A model generated the notes under the pieces. It searched no databases and was not told where the DNA came from. It saw nothing but the letters and a program-made list of their open reading frames with translations. A stretch of 64,000 nt of DNA from Buttiauxella sp. B2 (lineage in GTDB: Bacteria > Pseudomonadota > Gammaproteobacteria > Enterobacterales > Enterobacteriaceae). Positions 1 through 8,456 of this stretch are shown in pieces; within the stretch, counting starts at the first letter, position 1, and each line of letters begins with the position of its first letter. The stretch spans positions 62,001 to 126,000 of the forward strand of contig NZ_VEXQ01000006.1 in NCBI RefSeq assembly GCF_006376615.1. Direction: 5' to 3'. The position numbers were made by a program, and so were the translations under genes.

Positions 1-1052
1 AAACCCTGCGCCTCGATGGTTTTTTGCTGCGTCCATTGCTGAGTTTGTTTTCTGCAATGGTGCTGTGCGGGATGCTGATGCTGTTCGGTTTTACCTCAGT
101 TGGCACTATCGAAGTGGGTGTACTTTATGCGTTTATCAATTATCTGGGCCGTTTGAATGAGCCGTTGATTGAACTCACTACCCAACAGTCGATGCTGCAA
201 CAAGCGGTAGTAGCCGGGGAGCGGGTGTTCGAGTTGATGGACGGAAAACGCCAGGATTACGGTAACGACTATCGCCCGCTGGAAAGTGGCCATATTGAAG
301 TTGATAACGTCTCGTTTGCCTATCGCGGTGACCGCCTGGTGCTGCAAGACATTAATCTGGATGTCCCGGCGCGCAGTTTCGTTGCGCTGGTGGGGCATAC
401 CGGAAGTGGGAAAAGTACGCTCGCTAACTTGTTGATGGGCTATTACCCTCTGACTAGCGGGGAAATCCGCCTTGATGGCCGCCCGCTGGATACCCTGAGC
501 CATAGCGTGCTGCGTCAGGGGGTTGCCATGGTTCAGCAAGACCCGGTGGTTCTGGCAGAGTCATTTTTCGCTAATGTCACTCTTGGACGAGACATCAGCG
601 AAGATGCTGTCTGGCAGGCACTGGAAACGGTGCAGCTTGCGGAACTGGCACGCACCATGAGCGAGGGGATTTATACTCGCCTGGGTGAGCAGGGCAATAA
701 CTTATCCGTCGGCCAAAAACAGTTACTGGCGTTAGCGCGGGTATTGGTGGATGCGCCGCAGATTCTTATTCTTGATGAAGCGACGGCCAATATAGACTCG
801 GGTACCGAGCAGGCAATCCAGCAAGCGCTAGTTGCTGTACGTGAGCACACGACGCTGGTGGTCATTGCGCACCGGTTATCAACTATCACCGATGCAGATA
901 CGATTCTGGTACTGCATCGTGGGCAGGCTGTTGAACGTGGTACGCACAGCGAATTGCTGGCGGCTCAAGGTCGTTACTGGCAAATGTACCAACTACAACT
1001 AGCGGGTGAAGAATTGGCTGCGGCTACTCGTGAAGAGTCAGCTACGGCTTGA
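1..1052 (+). CDS. mdlB: MdlB, ABC exporter subunit (3' part)
   Basis: C-terminal part of a fused membrane-ATPase ABC exporter subunit. The reading frame is open from base 3, so the gene starts before the window. Visible are the last membrane helices of the ABC transmembrane domain and a complete ATPase domain: Walker [10 protein letters not shown], signature LSVGQKQ and Walker B ILILDEAT followed by the H-loop AHRLST. The sequence closely follows E. coli MdlB, thought to pair with MdlA as a heterodimeric multidrug-like exporter of unknown substrate in the inner membrane. The next gene downstream is glnK, as in E. coli. The stop codon abuts an NtrC-like site belonging to the glnK promoter. Confidence 0.95.
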   Translation, partial: TLRLDGFLLRPLLSLFSAMVLCGMLMLFGFTSVGTIEVGVLYAFINYLGRLNEPLIELTTQQSMLQQAVVAGERVFELMDGKRQDYGNDYRPLESGHIEVDNVSFAYRGDRLVLQDINLDVPARSFVALVGHTGSGKSTLANLLMGYYPLTSGEIRLDGRPLDTLSHSVLRQGVAMVQQDPVVLAESFFANVTLGRDISEDAVWQALETVQLAELARTMSEGIYTRLGEQGNNLSVGQKQLLALARVLVDAPQILILDEATANIDSGTEQAIQQALVAVREHTTLVVIAHRLSTITDADTILVLHRGQAVERGTHSELLAAQGRYWQMYQLQLAGEELAAATREESATA

Positions 1053-1069
1053 TGCACCAAAATCACGCA
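1053..1069. promoter_or_regulatory. Candidate NtrC binding site (distal)
   Basis: TGCACCAAAATCACGCA resembles the NtrC dyad TGCACYNNNNTGGTGCA; the left half matches perfectly and the right half is degenerate. It begins directly after the mdlB stop codon and lies about 180 bp upstream of the glnK sigma-54 promoter, a normal enhancer position. Assignment is by similarity only. Confidence 0.6.
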
Positions 1070-1104
1070 TAAAACCAATGGGTATCACCATTGGTGCAGA
1101 AGTG

Positions 1105-1136
1105 AAACGCACCATGCACTGAAATGGTGCGTTTTT
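1105..1136 (+). terminator. mdlB terminator overlapping an NtrC site
   Basis: An 11-bp perfect stem (1105-1115 with 1124-1134), an 8-nt loop and a T-rich tail form a good intrinsic terminator for the mdlB transcript. The right arm and loop form most of the proximal NtrC-like dyad, so one stretch appears to serve two roles. Confidence 0.75.
1115..1131. promoter_or_regulatory. Candidate NtrC binding site (proximal)
   Basis: TGCACTGAAATGGTGCG matches the NtrC consensus dyad at both half-sites. It is centred about 140 bp upstream of the predicted glnK start of transcription, as expected for an NtrC enhancer acting on a sigma-54 promoter. Confidence 0.8.
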
Positions 1137-1236
1137 ATTATCTAAGAACTTTCTTAATCCCAGTCATCGTTATTCCTCCCCTATGGATCCCCACTCCATA
1201 TGGATTAACAGCCTGAAAATGGCTGTTTTTCATTTT

Positions 1237-1252
1237 TGGCACGACCTTTGCT
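1237..1252 (+). promoter_or_regulatory. Sigma-54 promoter of glnK-amtB
   Basis: TGGCAC-N5-TTGCT is a near-perfect -24/-12 element, placing transcription start near 1262, about 45 nt before the glnK ATG. Together with the upstream NtrC dyads this predicts induction under nitrogen limitation. Confidence 0.92.
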
Positions 1253-1305
1253 TTATCTAATTCGTGTTGTTGAGGCAATTACCCATTTCTGACTGGAGGG
1301 GATCT

Positions 1306-1644
1306 ATGAAGCTGGTTACCGTGGTAATCAAACCGTTCAAACTCGAAGACGTTCGCGAAGCGCTGTCTTCTATCGGTATTCAAGGGCTGACTGTCACCGA
1401 AGTTAAAGGCTTTGGTCGCCAAAAAGGTCATGCAGAGTTGTACCGCGGTGCTGAGTACAGCGTCAATTTCCTTCCTAAAGTGAAAATTGATGTGGCAATT
1501 GCCGATGATCAACTCGATGAAGTTATTGATGTCATTAGCAAAGCTGCCTACACCGGCAAGATTGGCGATGGCAAAATTTTCGTTGCTGAGTTGCAACGAG
1601 TCATCCGCATTCGTACCGGCGAAGCCGACGAAGCTGCACTGTAA
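1306..1644 (+). CDS. glnK: GlnK, PII nitrogen signal protein
   Basis: PII-family trimeric signalling protein that senses 2-oxoglutarate, ATP/ADP and uridylylation state, and plugs the ammonium channel AmtB when nitrogen is plentiful. The 112-residue product is almost identical to E. coli GlnK, with the T-loop from about residue 37 and the uridylylated Tyr51 (RGAEYSVNF) intact. The ATG at 1306 is chosen over an upstream in-frame codon at 1264 because a strong GGAGG lies at 1295-1299 and the length then equals the family's. It is co-transcribed with amtB (32-bp gap) from the sigma-54 promoter upstream. Confidence 0.97.
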   Translation: MKLVTVVIKPFKLEDVREALSSIGIQGLTVTEVKGFGRQKGHAELYRGAEYSVNFLPKVKIDVAIADDQLDEVIDVISKAAYTGKIGDGKIFVAELQRVIRIRTGEADEAAL

Positions 1645-1676
1645 TCGTCTTGCCACTCGTGAAAGGGATGGAAAAA

Positions 1677-2963
1677 ATGAAGAAATTAGCCTCTATCTTA
1701 GGCGTTGTAGCCCTGGCACTTGCGCCATCAATTGCTCTGGCGGCACCGGCTGTGGCCGATAAAGCAGACAACGCCTTTATGATGATTAGCACCGCATTGG
1801 TGCTGTTTATGACAATTCCTGGCCTGGCGCTGTTCTACGGTGGCCTGATTCGCTCCAAAAACGTGCTGTCGATGTTGACGCAGGTTTCTGTGACGTTTGC
1901 ATTGGTTTGTGTGCTGTGGGTAGTTTACGGCTACTCGCTGGCATTCGGTGCGGGCGGTAACTTCTTCGGTAACTTCGACTGGGTGATGTTGAAAAATATC
2001 CAACTCACGGCATTAATGGGTTCTTTCTACCAATATATTCACGTCGCGTTCCAGGGGTCTTTCGCCTGCATCACGGTAGGGCTTATTGTTGGTGCGTTGG
2101 CTGAACGTATTCGCTTCTCAGCTGTATTGATCTTCGTGGTTATTTGGCTGACGCTCTCCTATGTGCCGATTGCGCACATGGTGTGGGGTGGCGGTTTGCT
2201 GGCAACACACGGCGCAATGGACTTCGCAGGCGGTACAGTGGTTCACATTAACGCCGCAGTTGCTGGCCTGGTAGGTGCTTATTTGATTGGCAAACGTGTT
2301 GGCTACGGTAAAGAAGCATTCAAGCCTCACAACTTGCCGATGGTGTTTACGGGGACAGCAATCCTTTACTTCGGCTGGTTTGGTTTCAACGCCGGCTCAG
2401 CCAGTTCCGCTAACGAAATCGCGGCACTGGCCTTTGTAAACACCGTTGTTGCAACGGCTGCCGCAGTGCTTGGCTGGGTATTTGGCGAGTGGGCATTACG
2501 TGGCAAACCGTCTTTGCTGGGGGCGTGTTCCGGTGCTATCGCAGGCCTGGTTGGTATCACTCCAGCGTGTGGTTATGTCGGTGTCGGCGGTGCATTACTT
2601 ATCGGTATTGTTGCTGGTTTGGCAGGCTTGTGGGGCGTAACCCTGCTGAAAAAATGGCTGCGTGTTGATGACCCTTGTGATGTGTTCGGTGTCCACGGGG
2701 TGTGCGGTATTATTGGCTGTATCATGACTGGCATCTTCGCAGCACCTGGTCTTGGCGGTGTGGGCTATGCAGAAGGCGTAACCATGGGCCATCAAGTGCT
2801 GGTACAGCTAGAAAGCATTGGCGTAACAATTCTGTGGTCTGCGGTGGTTGCGTTTATCGGTTTCAAGGTTGCCGACCTGACAGTGGGTCTGCGTGTACCC
2901 GAAGAGCATGAACGCGAAGGCCTGGATGTTAACAGCCACGGCGAAAACGCGTACAACGCATAA
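1677..2963 (+). CDS. amtB: AmtB, ammonium channel
   Basis: Inner-membrane ammonium channel that forms trimers and is gated by GlnK. The product is 428 residues, the E. coli length, with a cleavable signal peptide (about residues 1-22, ending ALA-APAVADK) and 11 expected membrane helices. The first pore histidine (His190, in VVHINAA), its partner in DVFGVHGVCG and the phenylalanine gate (Phe129, in FQGSFAC) are present. The ATG at 1677 is preferred over in-frame codons at 1650 and 1668 because AAAGGG at 1662-1667 is correctly spaced for it. It ends at a bidirectional terminator shared with tesB. Confidence 0.97.
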   Translation: MKKLASILGVVALALAPSIALAAPAVADKADNAFMMISTALVLFMTIPGLALFYGGLIRSKNVLSMLTQVSVTFALVCVLWVVYGYSLAFGAGGNFFGNFDWVMLKNIQLTALMGSFYQYIHVAFQGSFACITVGLIVGALAERIRFSAVLIFVVIWLTLSYVPIAHMVWGGGLLATHGAMDFAGGTVVHINAAVAGLVGAYLIGKRVGYGKEAFKPHNLPMVFTGTAILYFGWFGFNAGSASSANEIAALAFVNTVVATAAAVLGWVFGEWALRGKPSLLGACSGAIAGLVGITPACGYVGVGGALLIGIVAGLAGLWGVTLLKKWLRVDDPCDVFGVHGVCGIIGCIMTGIFAAPGLGGVGYAEGVTMGHQVLVQLESIGVTILWSAVVAFIGFKVADLTVGLRVPEEHEREGLDVNSHGENAYNA

Positions 2964-2977
2964 GTTATTCAGTGATA

Positions 2978-3007
2978 AAAAAGGCGGAGCATATGCTCCG
3001 CCTTTTT
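2978..3007. terminator. Bidirectional terminator amtB/tesB
   Basis: A perfect palindrome with arms AAGGCGGAGCAT and ATGCTCCGCCTT, flanked by A-run and T-run, lies between the convergent amtB and tesB stops and can terminate both transcripts. Confidence 0.92.
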
Positions 3008-3023
3008 GCATGTAAACTGCGGG

Positions 3024-3884
3024 TTAGCTGCGCTTACGCATCACACCTTCCTGCACTGTTGATGCAACCAACACACCGTCACGCGAATAAAACTCACCAC
3101 GAACAAAACCACGCGCACTGGAAGCGGAAGTGCTTTCCACGCTATAAAGTAGCCAGTCATTCATATCGAACGGACGGTGGAACCACATCGAGTGATCGAT
3201 GGTAGCCACTTGCATGCCCGGCTCAAGGAAACCGATGCCGTGCGGCTGTAACGCCGTTGGCAGGAAGTTAAAGTCCGAAGCATAACCCAGCAAATATTGG
3301 TGAACGCGCAAATCGGCTGGCATTTTGCCATTAGCACGCATCCATACCTGGCGTACGGGCTCATCGACATGTCCCTGCATTGGGTTGTGAAATACTACCG
3401 GACGAATCTCCAGCGGTTTTTCACAGAGAAATTTCTCTTTTAATGTCTGAGGCAGAAGCTTTTCAAACGCCATGGCGATTTCTGTTTCCGACTTCAAATT
3501 TTCTGGGGCAGGGGCCGAAGGCATGGCTTTTTGATGCTCAAAACCTGGTTCTGGTGCCTGGAAAGAAGCCGTCATGTAGAAAATAGGTTTGCCGTTTTGG
3601 ATAGCCGCAACTCGGCGGGCGCTAAAACTATTTCCGTCGCGTAGTGTTTCAACATCATAAACAATCGGTTTTTGGCTATCGCCGGGGCGCAAAAAATAGC
3701 TGTGGAATGAGTGCACCAGACGCTCAACCGGCACGGTTTCTTTGGCGGCATATAACGCCTGGCCAACCACTTGCCCGCCGAATACCTGTCGTAAACCTAA
3801 GTCCTCGCTCTGGCCACGAAAAATACCTTCTTCAATTTTTTCCAGATTGAGTAATGCCAACAAATTGCTGAGCGCCTGACTCAT
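3024..3884 (-). CDS. tesB: TesB, acyl-CoA thioesterase II
   Basis: Cytosolic thioesterase that hydrolyses medium- and long-chain acyl-CoA to free fatty acid and CoA. At 286 residues it has the E. coli length and aligns along the whole double-hotdog fold, including GQVVGQAL in the N-terminal hotdog and [19 protein letters not shown] and [12 protein letters not shown] in the C-terminal one. It is monocistronic, convergent with amtB and divergent from ybaY. Confidence 0.97.
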   Translation of the reverse strand: MSQALSNLLALLNLEKIEEGIFRGQSEDLGLRQVFGGQVVGQALYAAKETVPVERLVHSFHSYFLRPGDSQKPIVYDVETLRDGNSFSARRVAAIQNGKPIFYMTASFQAPEPGFEHQKAMPSAPAPENLKSETEIAMAFEKLLPQTLKEKFLCEKPLEIRPVVFHNPMQGHVDEPVRQVWMRANGKMPADLRVHQYLLGYASDFNFLPTALQPHGIGFLEPGMQVATIDHSMWFHRPFDMNDWLLYSVESTSASSARGFVRGEFYSRDGVLVASTVQEGVMRKRS

Positions 3885-4100
3885 AAAAGGTCCTCAAAAA
3901 AATAAGTAAAAATGGTGCAATTGGCCTGATTATAACAGGTTTTCAACAATCGCCACTCAGTGGCCCGACCTGACGATATGTTTCACTTTTGGGCAAAAAT
4001 CAGTGATATGTGCCACACTTAGCATGATAAGTATGTTTAACCACTCATTACTCGTGGGCTTGTAGCCTGCTGGTGCATTGATGATAAGGAGAACAGATCA

Positions 4101-4676
4101 ATGAAACTTGTGCACACGTTAAGTGGTTTAGCCATTGCCGTTGCGATGGCGGGATGCGCACATAAAAGTGCTGATGTCCCAACGCCTGCACCTGCTGCAA
4201 CTACGTCTTCGGCAGGAGCTACTGCACAGTCTGATATTGCGCAGCCTAACGTTTCCGGTACGGTATGGATTCGCCAGCGCATCGCGTTGCCGCCAGATGC
4301 AGTACTCACCGTGACGTTGTCTGATGCATCTTTGGCGGATGCTCCGTCAAAAGTGCTGTCGCAGAAAGCCGTTCGTACAGAAGGGAAGCAATCACCGTTC
4401 AGCTTTGTGCTGCCGTATAACCCTGCGGATATTCAACCTAATGCACGAATCATCCTGAGTGCGGCCATTACGGTGAACAACCAACTGATGTTTATCACCG
4501 ATACCATCCAGCCGGTGATTAACGGAGGGGGGGCAAAAGCGGATCTGACATTGGTACCTGTTCAGCAAACAGCAGTTCCAGTCCAGGCCAATGGTGGTGC
4601 GGCATCAACCGTTCCATCAACATCACCGACTCAGGTGAATCCTTCCTCAGCAGTCCCTGCGCCAACGCAGTTCTGA
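4101..4676 (+). CDS. ybaY: YbaY, outer-membrane lipoprotein of the YscW family
   Basis: Predicted lipoprotein of 191 residues. The signal sequence ends in a lipobox AMAGC with the lipidated Cys19. A T/A/P-rich linker (about 23-50) leads to a beta-rich domain (about 51-155) of the YscW/YbaY type, followed by a low-complexity P/S/T/Q tail. No enzyme motif is seen and the function is not established. AAGGAG lies upstream at a suitable spacing. The C-terminal low-complexity tail is the part most likely to differ from relatives. Confidence 0.9.
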   Translation: MKLVHTLSGLAIAVAMAGCAHKSADVPTPAPAATTSSAGATAQSDIAQPNVSGTVWIRQRIALPPDAVLTVTLSDASLADAPSKVLSQKAVRTEGKQSPFSFVLPYNPADIQPNARIILSAAITVNNQLMFITDTIQPVINGGGAKADLTLVPVQQTAVPVQANGGAASTVPSTSPTQVNPSSAVPAPTQF

Positions 4677-4680
4677 TGAT

Positions 4681-4705
4681 AAGCGCCTCTACGGAGGCGC
4701 TTTTT
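4681..4705. terminator. ybaY terminator
   Basis: Stem AAGCGCCTC/GAGGCGCTT with loop TACG and a T5 tail, just after the ybaY stop. It also overlaps the ybaZ stop on the other strand, so it may act in both directions. Confidence 0.9.
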
Positions 4706-5015
4706 AGTAATTCCAGCGATAACGTTCCATTTCAATATATCCATCGCCAGAAACCATAATGCCTTCTGAAAGTAATGCTTGCCGCTGGCGTTGCAGATCT
4801 GGTCCGGTCAAAGAAATCTGCCCATGACGATTTACCACGCGATGCCACGGTAGTTTGCTTCCTTCGGGTAAGCGCTTGAGTACGCCGCCCACTTGCCTTG
4901 CCGCTCGCGGTGAACCCGCCAGCCGCGCTACGTCGCCATAGGTCGTAACAAACCCTTCAGGAATAGCGGCAACTATCTGGTAAACGCGTTGTGGGAATGA
5001 GTCAATGTTATCCAT
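4704..5015 (-). CDS. ybaZ: YbaZ, alkyltransferase-like (ATL) DNA repair protein
   Basis: ATL proteins bind O6-alkylguanine without dealkylating it and direct the lesion to nucleotide excision repair. The defining change is visible: the alkyltransferase PCHR active site is PWHR, so the acceptor cysteine is Trp. The helix-turn-helix segment (GSPRAARQVGGVL) is intact. The start is uncertain: an ATG at 5027 is possible, but GGAG lies 7 nt before the ATG at 5015, giving 103 residues beginning MDNIDSFPQR. The E. coli annotation is longer at the N terminus. Confidence 0.92.
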   Translation of the reverse strand: MDNIDSFPQRVYQIVAAIPEGFVTTYGDVARLAGSPRAARQVGGVLKRLPEGSKLPWHRVVNRHGQISLTGPDLQRQRQALLSEGIMVSGDGYIEMERYRWNY

Positions 5016-5117
5016 AGAAAACTCCATAACAGCCTATAACTTAGGATAATCGGCGGATATCAAACAAGGAAGAAAAACAGGGGGTGCGCAAGAAAGCAAC
5101 ACCTGACCGCTCCTTGC

Positions 5118-5146
5118 TTGCAATTGCCTGGGGCAACATGGATAAT
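5118..5146 (+). promoter_or_regulatory. ffs promoter
   Basis: TTGCAA, a 17-bp spacer and GATAAT, then a GC-rich discriminator (GCGCC) typical of growth-rate-controlled stable RNA promoters. The predicted start near 5153 leaves a leader of about 27 nt before mature 4.5S RNA, consistent with RNase P processing as in E. coli. Confidence 0.75.
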
Positions 5147-5179
5147 GCGCCAGCGCGTTAGGTAACTAGCGCTCTCAAT

Positions 5180-5293
5180 GGGGGCCCTGTTGGTTCTCCC
5201 GCAACACTAATTTGTGAATTCGGTCAGGTCCGGAAGGAAGCAGCCGCAGCAGACGACGTGTGTGCCGGGATGTAGCTGGCAGGGCCCCCACCC
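5180..5293 (+). ncRNA. ffs: 4.5S RNA, signal recognition particle RNA
   Basis: The 114-nt mature RNA is recognisable end to end: the 5' GGGGGCCCTGTTGGTTCTCC pairs with the 3' end GGCAGGGCCCCCACCC. The conserved Ffh-binding domain is present (GGTCAGGTCCGGAAGGAAGC with the GGAA tetraloop, and GCAGACGACG opposite). It works with Ffh and FtsY in co-translational membrane targeting. It lies next to ybaZ as in E. coli, but the gene that follows is a foreign-looking sulfatase rather than ybaA. Confidence 0.97.
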
Positions 5294-5435
5294 AATTCTG
5301 GCGCATGCAAAATTCCAGCATGTTTAAGCCTATCTCTGCATTACTCTGTTTTTACTTCGCACATGATCAAAGCATAAACAATAAAGCTGTCTGGACGATT
5401 TTTTGAGATCGGAAGGAGGGATGTACAAACAGAAT

Positions 5436-5465
5436 GATGCCCTGCAACTGGCGTCACAGGGCATC
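5436..5465 (-). terminator. Hairpin after the alkylsulfatase gene
   Basis: A 9-bp perfect stem (GATGCCCTG at 5436-5444, CAGGGCATC at 5457-5465) with a 12-nt loop, just 3' of the sulfatase stop. The following bases are only moderately U-rich on the minus strand, so it is a weak terminator. Confidence 0.55.
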
Positions 5466-5482
5466 AAGATATGGCGTGATTT

Positions 5483-7459
5483 TTAAGGCGTAACTATGTT
5501 GAACCAGAAGTTAAACTTGTCCATATAACTAAGAACCTCATCCAGTTTACCTGCGTCACCAGTGATTTTTACGTCACCTTTGTCCTTCGCCTGCTGCAAT
5601 GTTTCTTCTTTCAGCACAATGCGGTTAAGCGTATCGCGTGAAAGGTTAAGGGTTGCATCAGCGTTGCTGGCTTCTGAGTTTGGCGTGTGGTTAAGAACAC
5701 CATTTTCTAGTTCCAGTTTGTATTTACCGCCCTGGTCGCCGAAGTTAAAGTTCAGCACCACGTGGGCATTTGCTGCTTTCTCACCGTTGATGTGCACCGC
5801 CATATAATCGAAGAACATTTCTGGCGTCATGGCGCGAACGGTATCCGGGCTTGCGGTGTTTGGCGTTGCAGCTTTGACAACACCATTACGCAGCTCTTGT
5901 GCCCCTGACAGATAGAAGTTACGCCATGGGCCGGATTCCGCCTGATACCCCATTTGCTCCAGTGCATCAGCTTCCAGCTCACGAGCTGCCTTGTTATTGG
6001 GATCGGCAAATACCACTTTACTCACGACCTGAGCCACCCAACGGTAATTACCCTGGCTGTAATCAGACTTCGCTTTTTGCAGAATACTGTCCGCACCGCC
6101 CATATATTCCACGAATTTCTTCGCCGATTGCACTGGCGGCAATTCATCAAGAGTTGCCGGATTACCATTGAACCAGCCGAGGTAGAACACATAGGTGGCT
6201 TTCACATCGTGGCTGACGGAACCATAATAGCCACGGCTTGCCCAGGTTTTCGCAAGGTTCGGTGGGAGTTTGAAGTTTGCTGCGATTTCATCGCGGGTTA
6301 AGCCTTCGTTCGCCATGCGCAACGTTTGGTCATTGATGTAACGATACATATCGCGCTGACCTTTCATCAAGTTGACGACATTATCTTTACCCCAGGTCGG
6401 CCAGTGGTGCTGGGCAATGATGATTTCGGCATCGCTGCCCCAGCGATCGATTGCGGCATTAATATATTTAGACCATGCCAGCGGATCGCGAATTTTCGCG
6501 CCGCGCAGGGAATAAGTGTTGTGCAGCGTATGGGTTACGTCTTCCGCCGCTTCGATCATCTTCTTCTCTTTGACATACCACAGCATTTCTGACGGAGCTT
6601 CCGAACCAGGCGCCATCATAAAGTCATAGGTCAGACCATCGATCACTTCTTCCTGACCGGTGTGGGTAATGTAGTTGGTTGGTGCCAGTAATGTCACCGT
6701 ACCTGCAGAAGTCGTCGTACCGAGGCCCGCACCCACCTGACCTTTGGCATCCGCAGGTAACAGGTTCCCGTACATATAGCTTGCGCGACGACTCATGGCG
6801 TTGCCCGCCATAATGTTCTCGTCGACGGCAGCACCCATAAAGCCTTGCGGGGCATAAAGTTTAACTTTGCCCGCTTTGACGTCGGCTTCGTCAACCACAC
6901 CGCGCACACCACCGTAGTGGTCAACGTGGCTGTGGGTGAAGATAACCGCCACGACGGTTTTTTTACCGCGGTTTTTGTAATACAGATCCAAACCGGCCTT
7001 AGCCGTTTCAGCAGAAACCAGCGGGTCGACAATGGTAATCCCGGTTTTACCTTCAATGATTGTCATATTGGAAAGGTCGAGATTACGGATCTGGTAAACA
7101 CCGTCGGTCACTTGAAATAGGCCGCTGATATTAATTAGCTGGGACTGACGCCACAGGCTTGGATTAACTGTTGCTGGCGCTTTGTCTCCCTCTTTAATAA
7201 AAGCGTATTGCTGCGGGTTCCAGATAACATTACCTTTCTCGCCCTTTATGACATCCTGGGGGAGGGCTGCGACAAAACCTTTATGCGCATTGGCAAAATC
7301 AGTTTTATCAGAGAAAGGCAGTTGATCGTAAAGTGCGTCATTCGCTTGTTTAGTTGCAGCCGTTGCATCCTTGGCAGACGTTGGGGTTGCAGCCGTAACT
7401 GACAGTGTTGTCAGTAAGCCCGCAGCAATTAGGCTTTTGGCTATTAGATTCAGTCTCAT
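5483..7459 (-). CDS. Periplasmic linear alkylsulfatase, SdsA/YjcS family
   Basis: Predicted enzyme that hydrolyses primary alkyl sulfates (SDS-like detergents) to alcohol and sulfate. The 658-residue product has a signal peptide (about 1-23). It has a metallo-beta-lactamase domain with the zinc motif HSHVDH at residues 176-181 and further ligands in EAAEDVTHTLHN. It then has the alkylsulfatase dimerisation domain and a C-terminal SCP2-like domain that binds the alkyl chain. Length and layout match E. coli YjcS (661 aa) and Pseudomonas SdsA1. It is not found at this place in E. coli. It faces a Crp-like regulator across a 260-bp region with two palindromes. Whether it is the yjcS orthologue moved here or a paralogue cannot be told. 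Confidence 0.9.
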   Translation of the reverse strand: MRLNLIAKSLIAAGLLTTLSVTAATPTSAKDATAATKQANDALYDQLPFSDKTDFANAHKGFVAALPQDVIKGEKGNVIWNPQQYAFIKEGDKAPATVNPSLWRQSQLINISGLFQVTDGVYQIRNLDLSNMTIIEGKTGITIVDPLVSAETAKAGLDLYYKNRGKKTVVAVIFTHSHVDHYGGVRGVVDEADVKAGKVKLYAPQGFMGAAVDENIMAGNAMSRRASYMYGNLLPADAKGQVGAGLGTTTSAGTVTLLAPTNYITHTGQEEVIDGLTYDFMMAPGSEAPSEMLWYVKEKKMIEAAEDVTHTLHNTYSLRGAKIRDPLAWSKYINAAIDRWGSDAEIIIAQHHWPTWGKDNVVNLMKGQRDMYRYINDQTLRMANEGLTRDEIAANFKLPPNLAKTWASRGYYGSVSHDVKATYVFYLGWFNGNPATLDELPPVQSAKKFVEYMGGADSILQKAKSDYSQGNYRWVAQVVSKVVFADPNNKAARELEADALEQMGYQAESGPWRNFYLSGAQELRNGVVKAATPNTASPDTVRAMTPEMFFDYMAVHINGEKAANAHVVLNFNFGDQGGKYKLELENGVLNHTPNSEASNADATLNLSRDTLNRIVLKEETLQQAKDKGDVKITGDAGKLDEVLSYMDKFNFWFNIVTP

Positions 7460-7487
7460 TAATTCAACCTCTAAGCTTAATAAAGTC

Positions 7488-7510
7488 TAAAAGATACAAA
7501 ATATCTTTTA
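7488..7510. promoter_or_regulatory. Inverted repeat upstream of the alkylsulfatase
   Basis: Perfect 9-bp arms TAAAAGATA and TATCTTTTA with a 5-nt spacer, 29-51 bp upstream of the sulfatase start. It could be an operator for the divergent regulator or an mRNA leader hairpin. No known protein site is recognised. Confidence 0.45.
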
Positions 7511-7597
7511 AACCTCACTTTATTTTGAATAAACTGCGTTGAAAAACAGGTGTATTTACCACGCCGTCAACTTTAATCGATGACCTAATGATGAAGT

Positions 7598-7613
7598 AGT
7601 CCCATATGGGACT
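7598..7613. promoter_or_regulatory. 16-bp perfect palindrome in the divergent region
   Basis: AGTCCCATATGGGACT is a perfect palindrome about midway between the alkylsulfatase and the regulator gene. It is a plausible dimeric-protein operator. No consensus is recognised. Confidence 0.45.
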
Positions 7614-7718
7614 GCGGTTTTATTGATATTTTAAGGGGGTTGCTATTTTTATTATGTACAGACATTTCGATTTGATGGCACTATACTATAATGAATGATG
7701 ATATATACTGGGTGTGTT

Positions 7719-8357
7719 ATGGAGTCTGGTTTCGAAAATATTCACCGTTATTATAAATCTCTGAACATAGAGAATCAGATTAACGAAATCTGCAAAAGTG
7801 GCGAAGAGTTGATTTTTGCAACGAACAGAAAGTTAAATATAACACCAGGCTTTATTTATGTTCCTGTTGAAGGTTCTATTGCTATTTTACATGCGGAACG
7901 TGAACTTACTATTGGCAATGTGATTGACTTCATGCCAATTGGTTTGATGGAGCGGCATTGTCCGATAGTGAGCTTTGAATATAAATGCATGACGCCGGTG
8001 AGAGTCGTTAAAATTTCTTATGAGAAGTTTGATGATATTTTCTTTAAAAATAATGAGAACATGCATGCTTTATCAAGTATATTGATTTTTATGACCATTT
8101 TCTCGCTAGATCTTCACTCGGAAAGAAAGCAGCTCACCAGTTATCAAACAATTAAACCCATGCTTTATCGTTATCTCTATAGAGCCAAGACCTATCCGAA
8201 AGAAAGTGAAGGCCTGGCGAATTTTATTATACGGCGCACTAAATTATCTCGTACTCATGTATTCAGAGTGTTGGCTGATTTAAAAGAAGGTGGATATATT
8301 ACTATGAAAAATGGAAGGCTAATTTCAATTGATAAAGTCTTGCCTGACGGTTATTAA
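7719..8357 (+). CDS. Crp/Fnr-like (IprA-type) transcription regulator
   Basis: Predicted regulator of 212 residues: an N-terminal cNMP-binding-like beta-roll (about 30-110, with none of the conserved cAMP phosphate-binding residues evident) and a C-terminal winged helix (about 160-205, with TKLSRTHVFRVLADLKEGGYI as recognition region). It resembles the IprA/YaiV group. The gene is AT-rich compared with its neighbours, suggesting acquisition. The ATG at 7719 is preferred to the ATG at 7695 because the -10-like TATACT/TATAAT at 7682-7692 would put the transcript start at or after 7695. It is divergent from the alkylsulfatase and may control it. The ligand is unknown. Confidence 0.75.
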   Translation: MESGFENIHRYYKSLNIENQINEICKSGEELIFATNRKLNITPGFIYVPVEGSIAILHAERELTIGNVIDFMPIGLMERHCPIVSFEYKCMTPVRVVKISYEKFDDIFFKNNENMHALSSILIFMTIFSLDLHSERKQLTSYQTIKPMLYRYLYRAKTYPKESEGLANFIIRRTKLSRTHVFRVLADLKEGGYITMKNGRLISIDKVLPDGY

Positions 8358-8456
8358 AAGTGTTTTACATGGGGTGTAATAAAATAAAAGTGTGTCAGTG
8401 CCGCTCAGGTAAATAAGGTTCACATTTTAATATTGTAAACCGTTAATTCACCACTG

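Noticed and set aside
1086..1096. CACCATTGGTG as a third NtrC site
   Set aside because: The half-sites are good, but the spacing is 3 bases shorter than in the NtrC dyad, placing them out of register.
5180..5300. ffs as an attachment site for the downstream accessory block
   Set aside because: No second copy of the ffs 3' end and no integrase gene are seen before ybaA.
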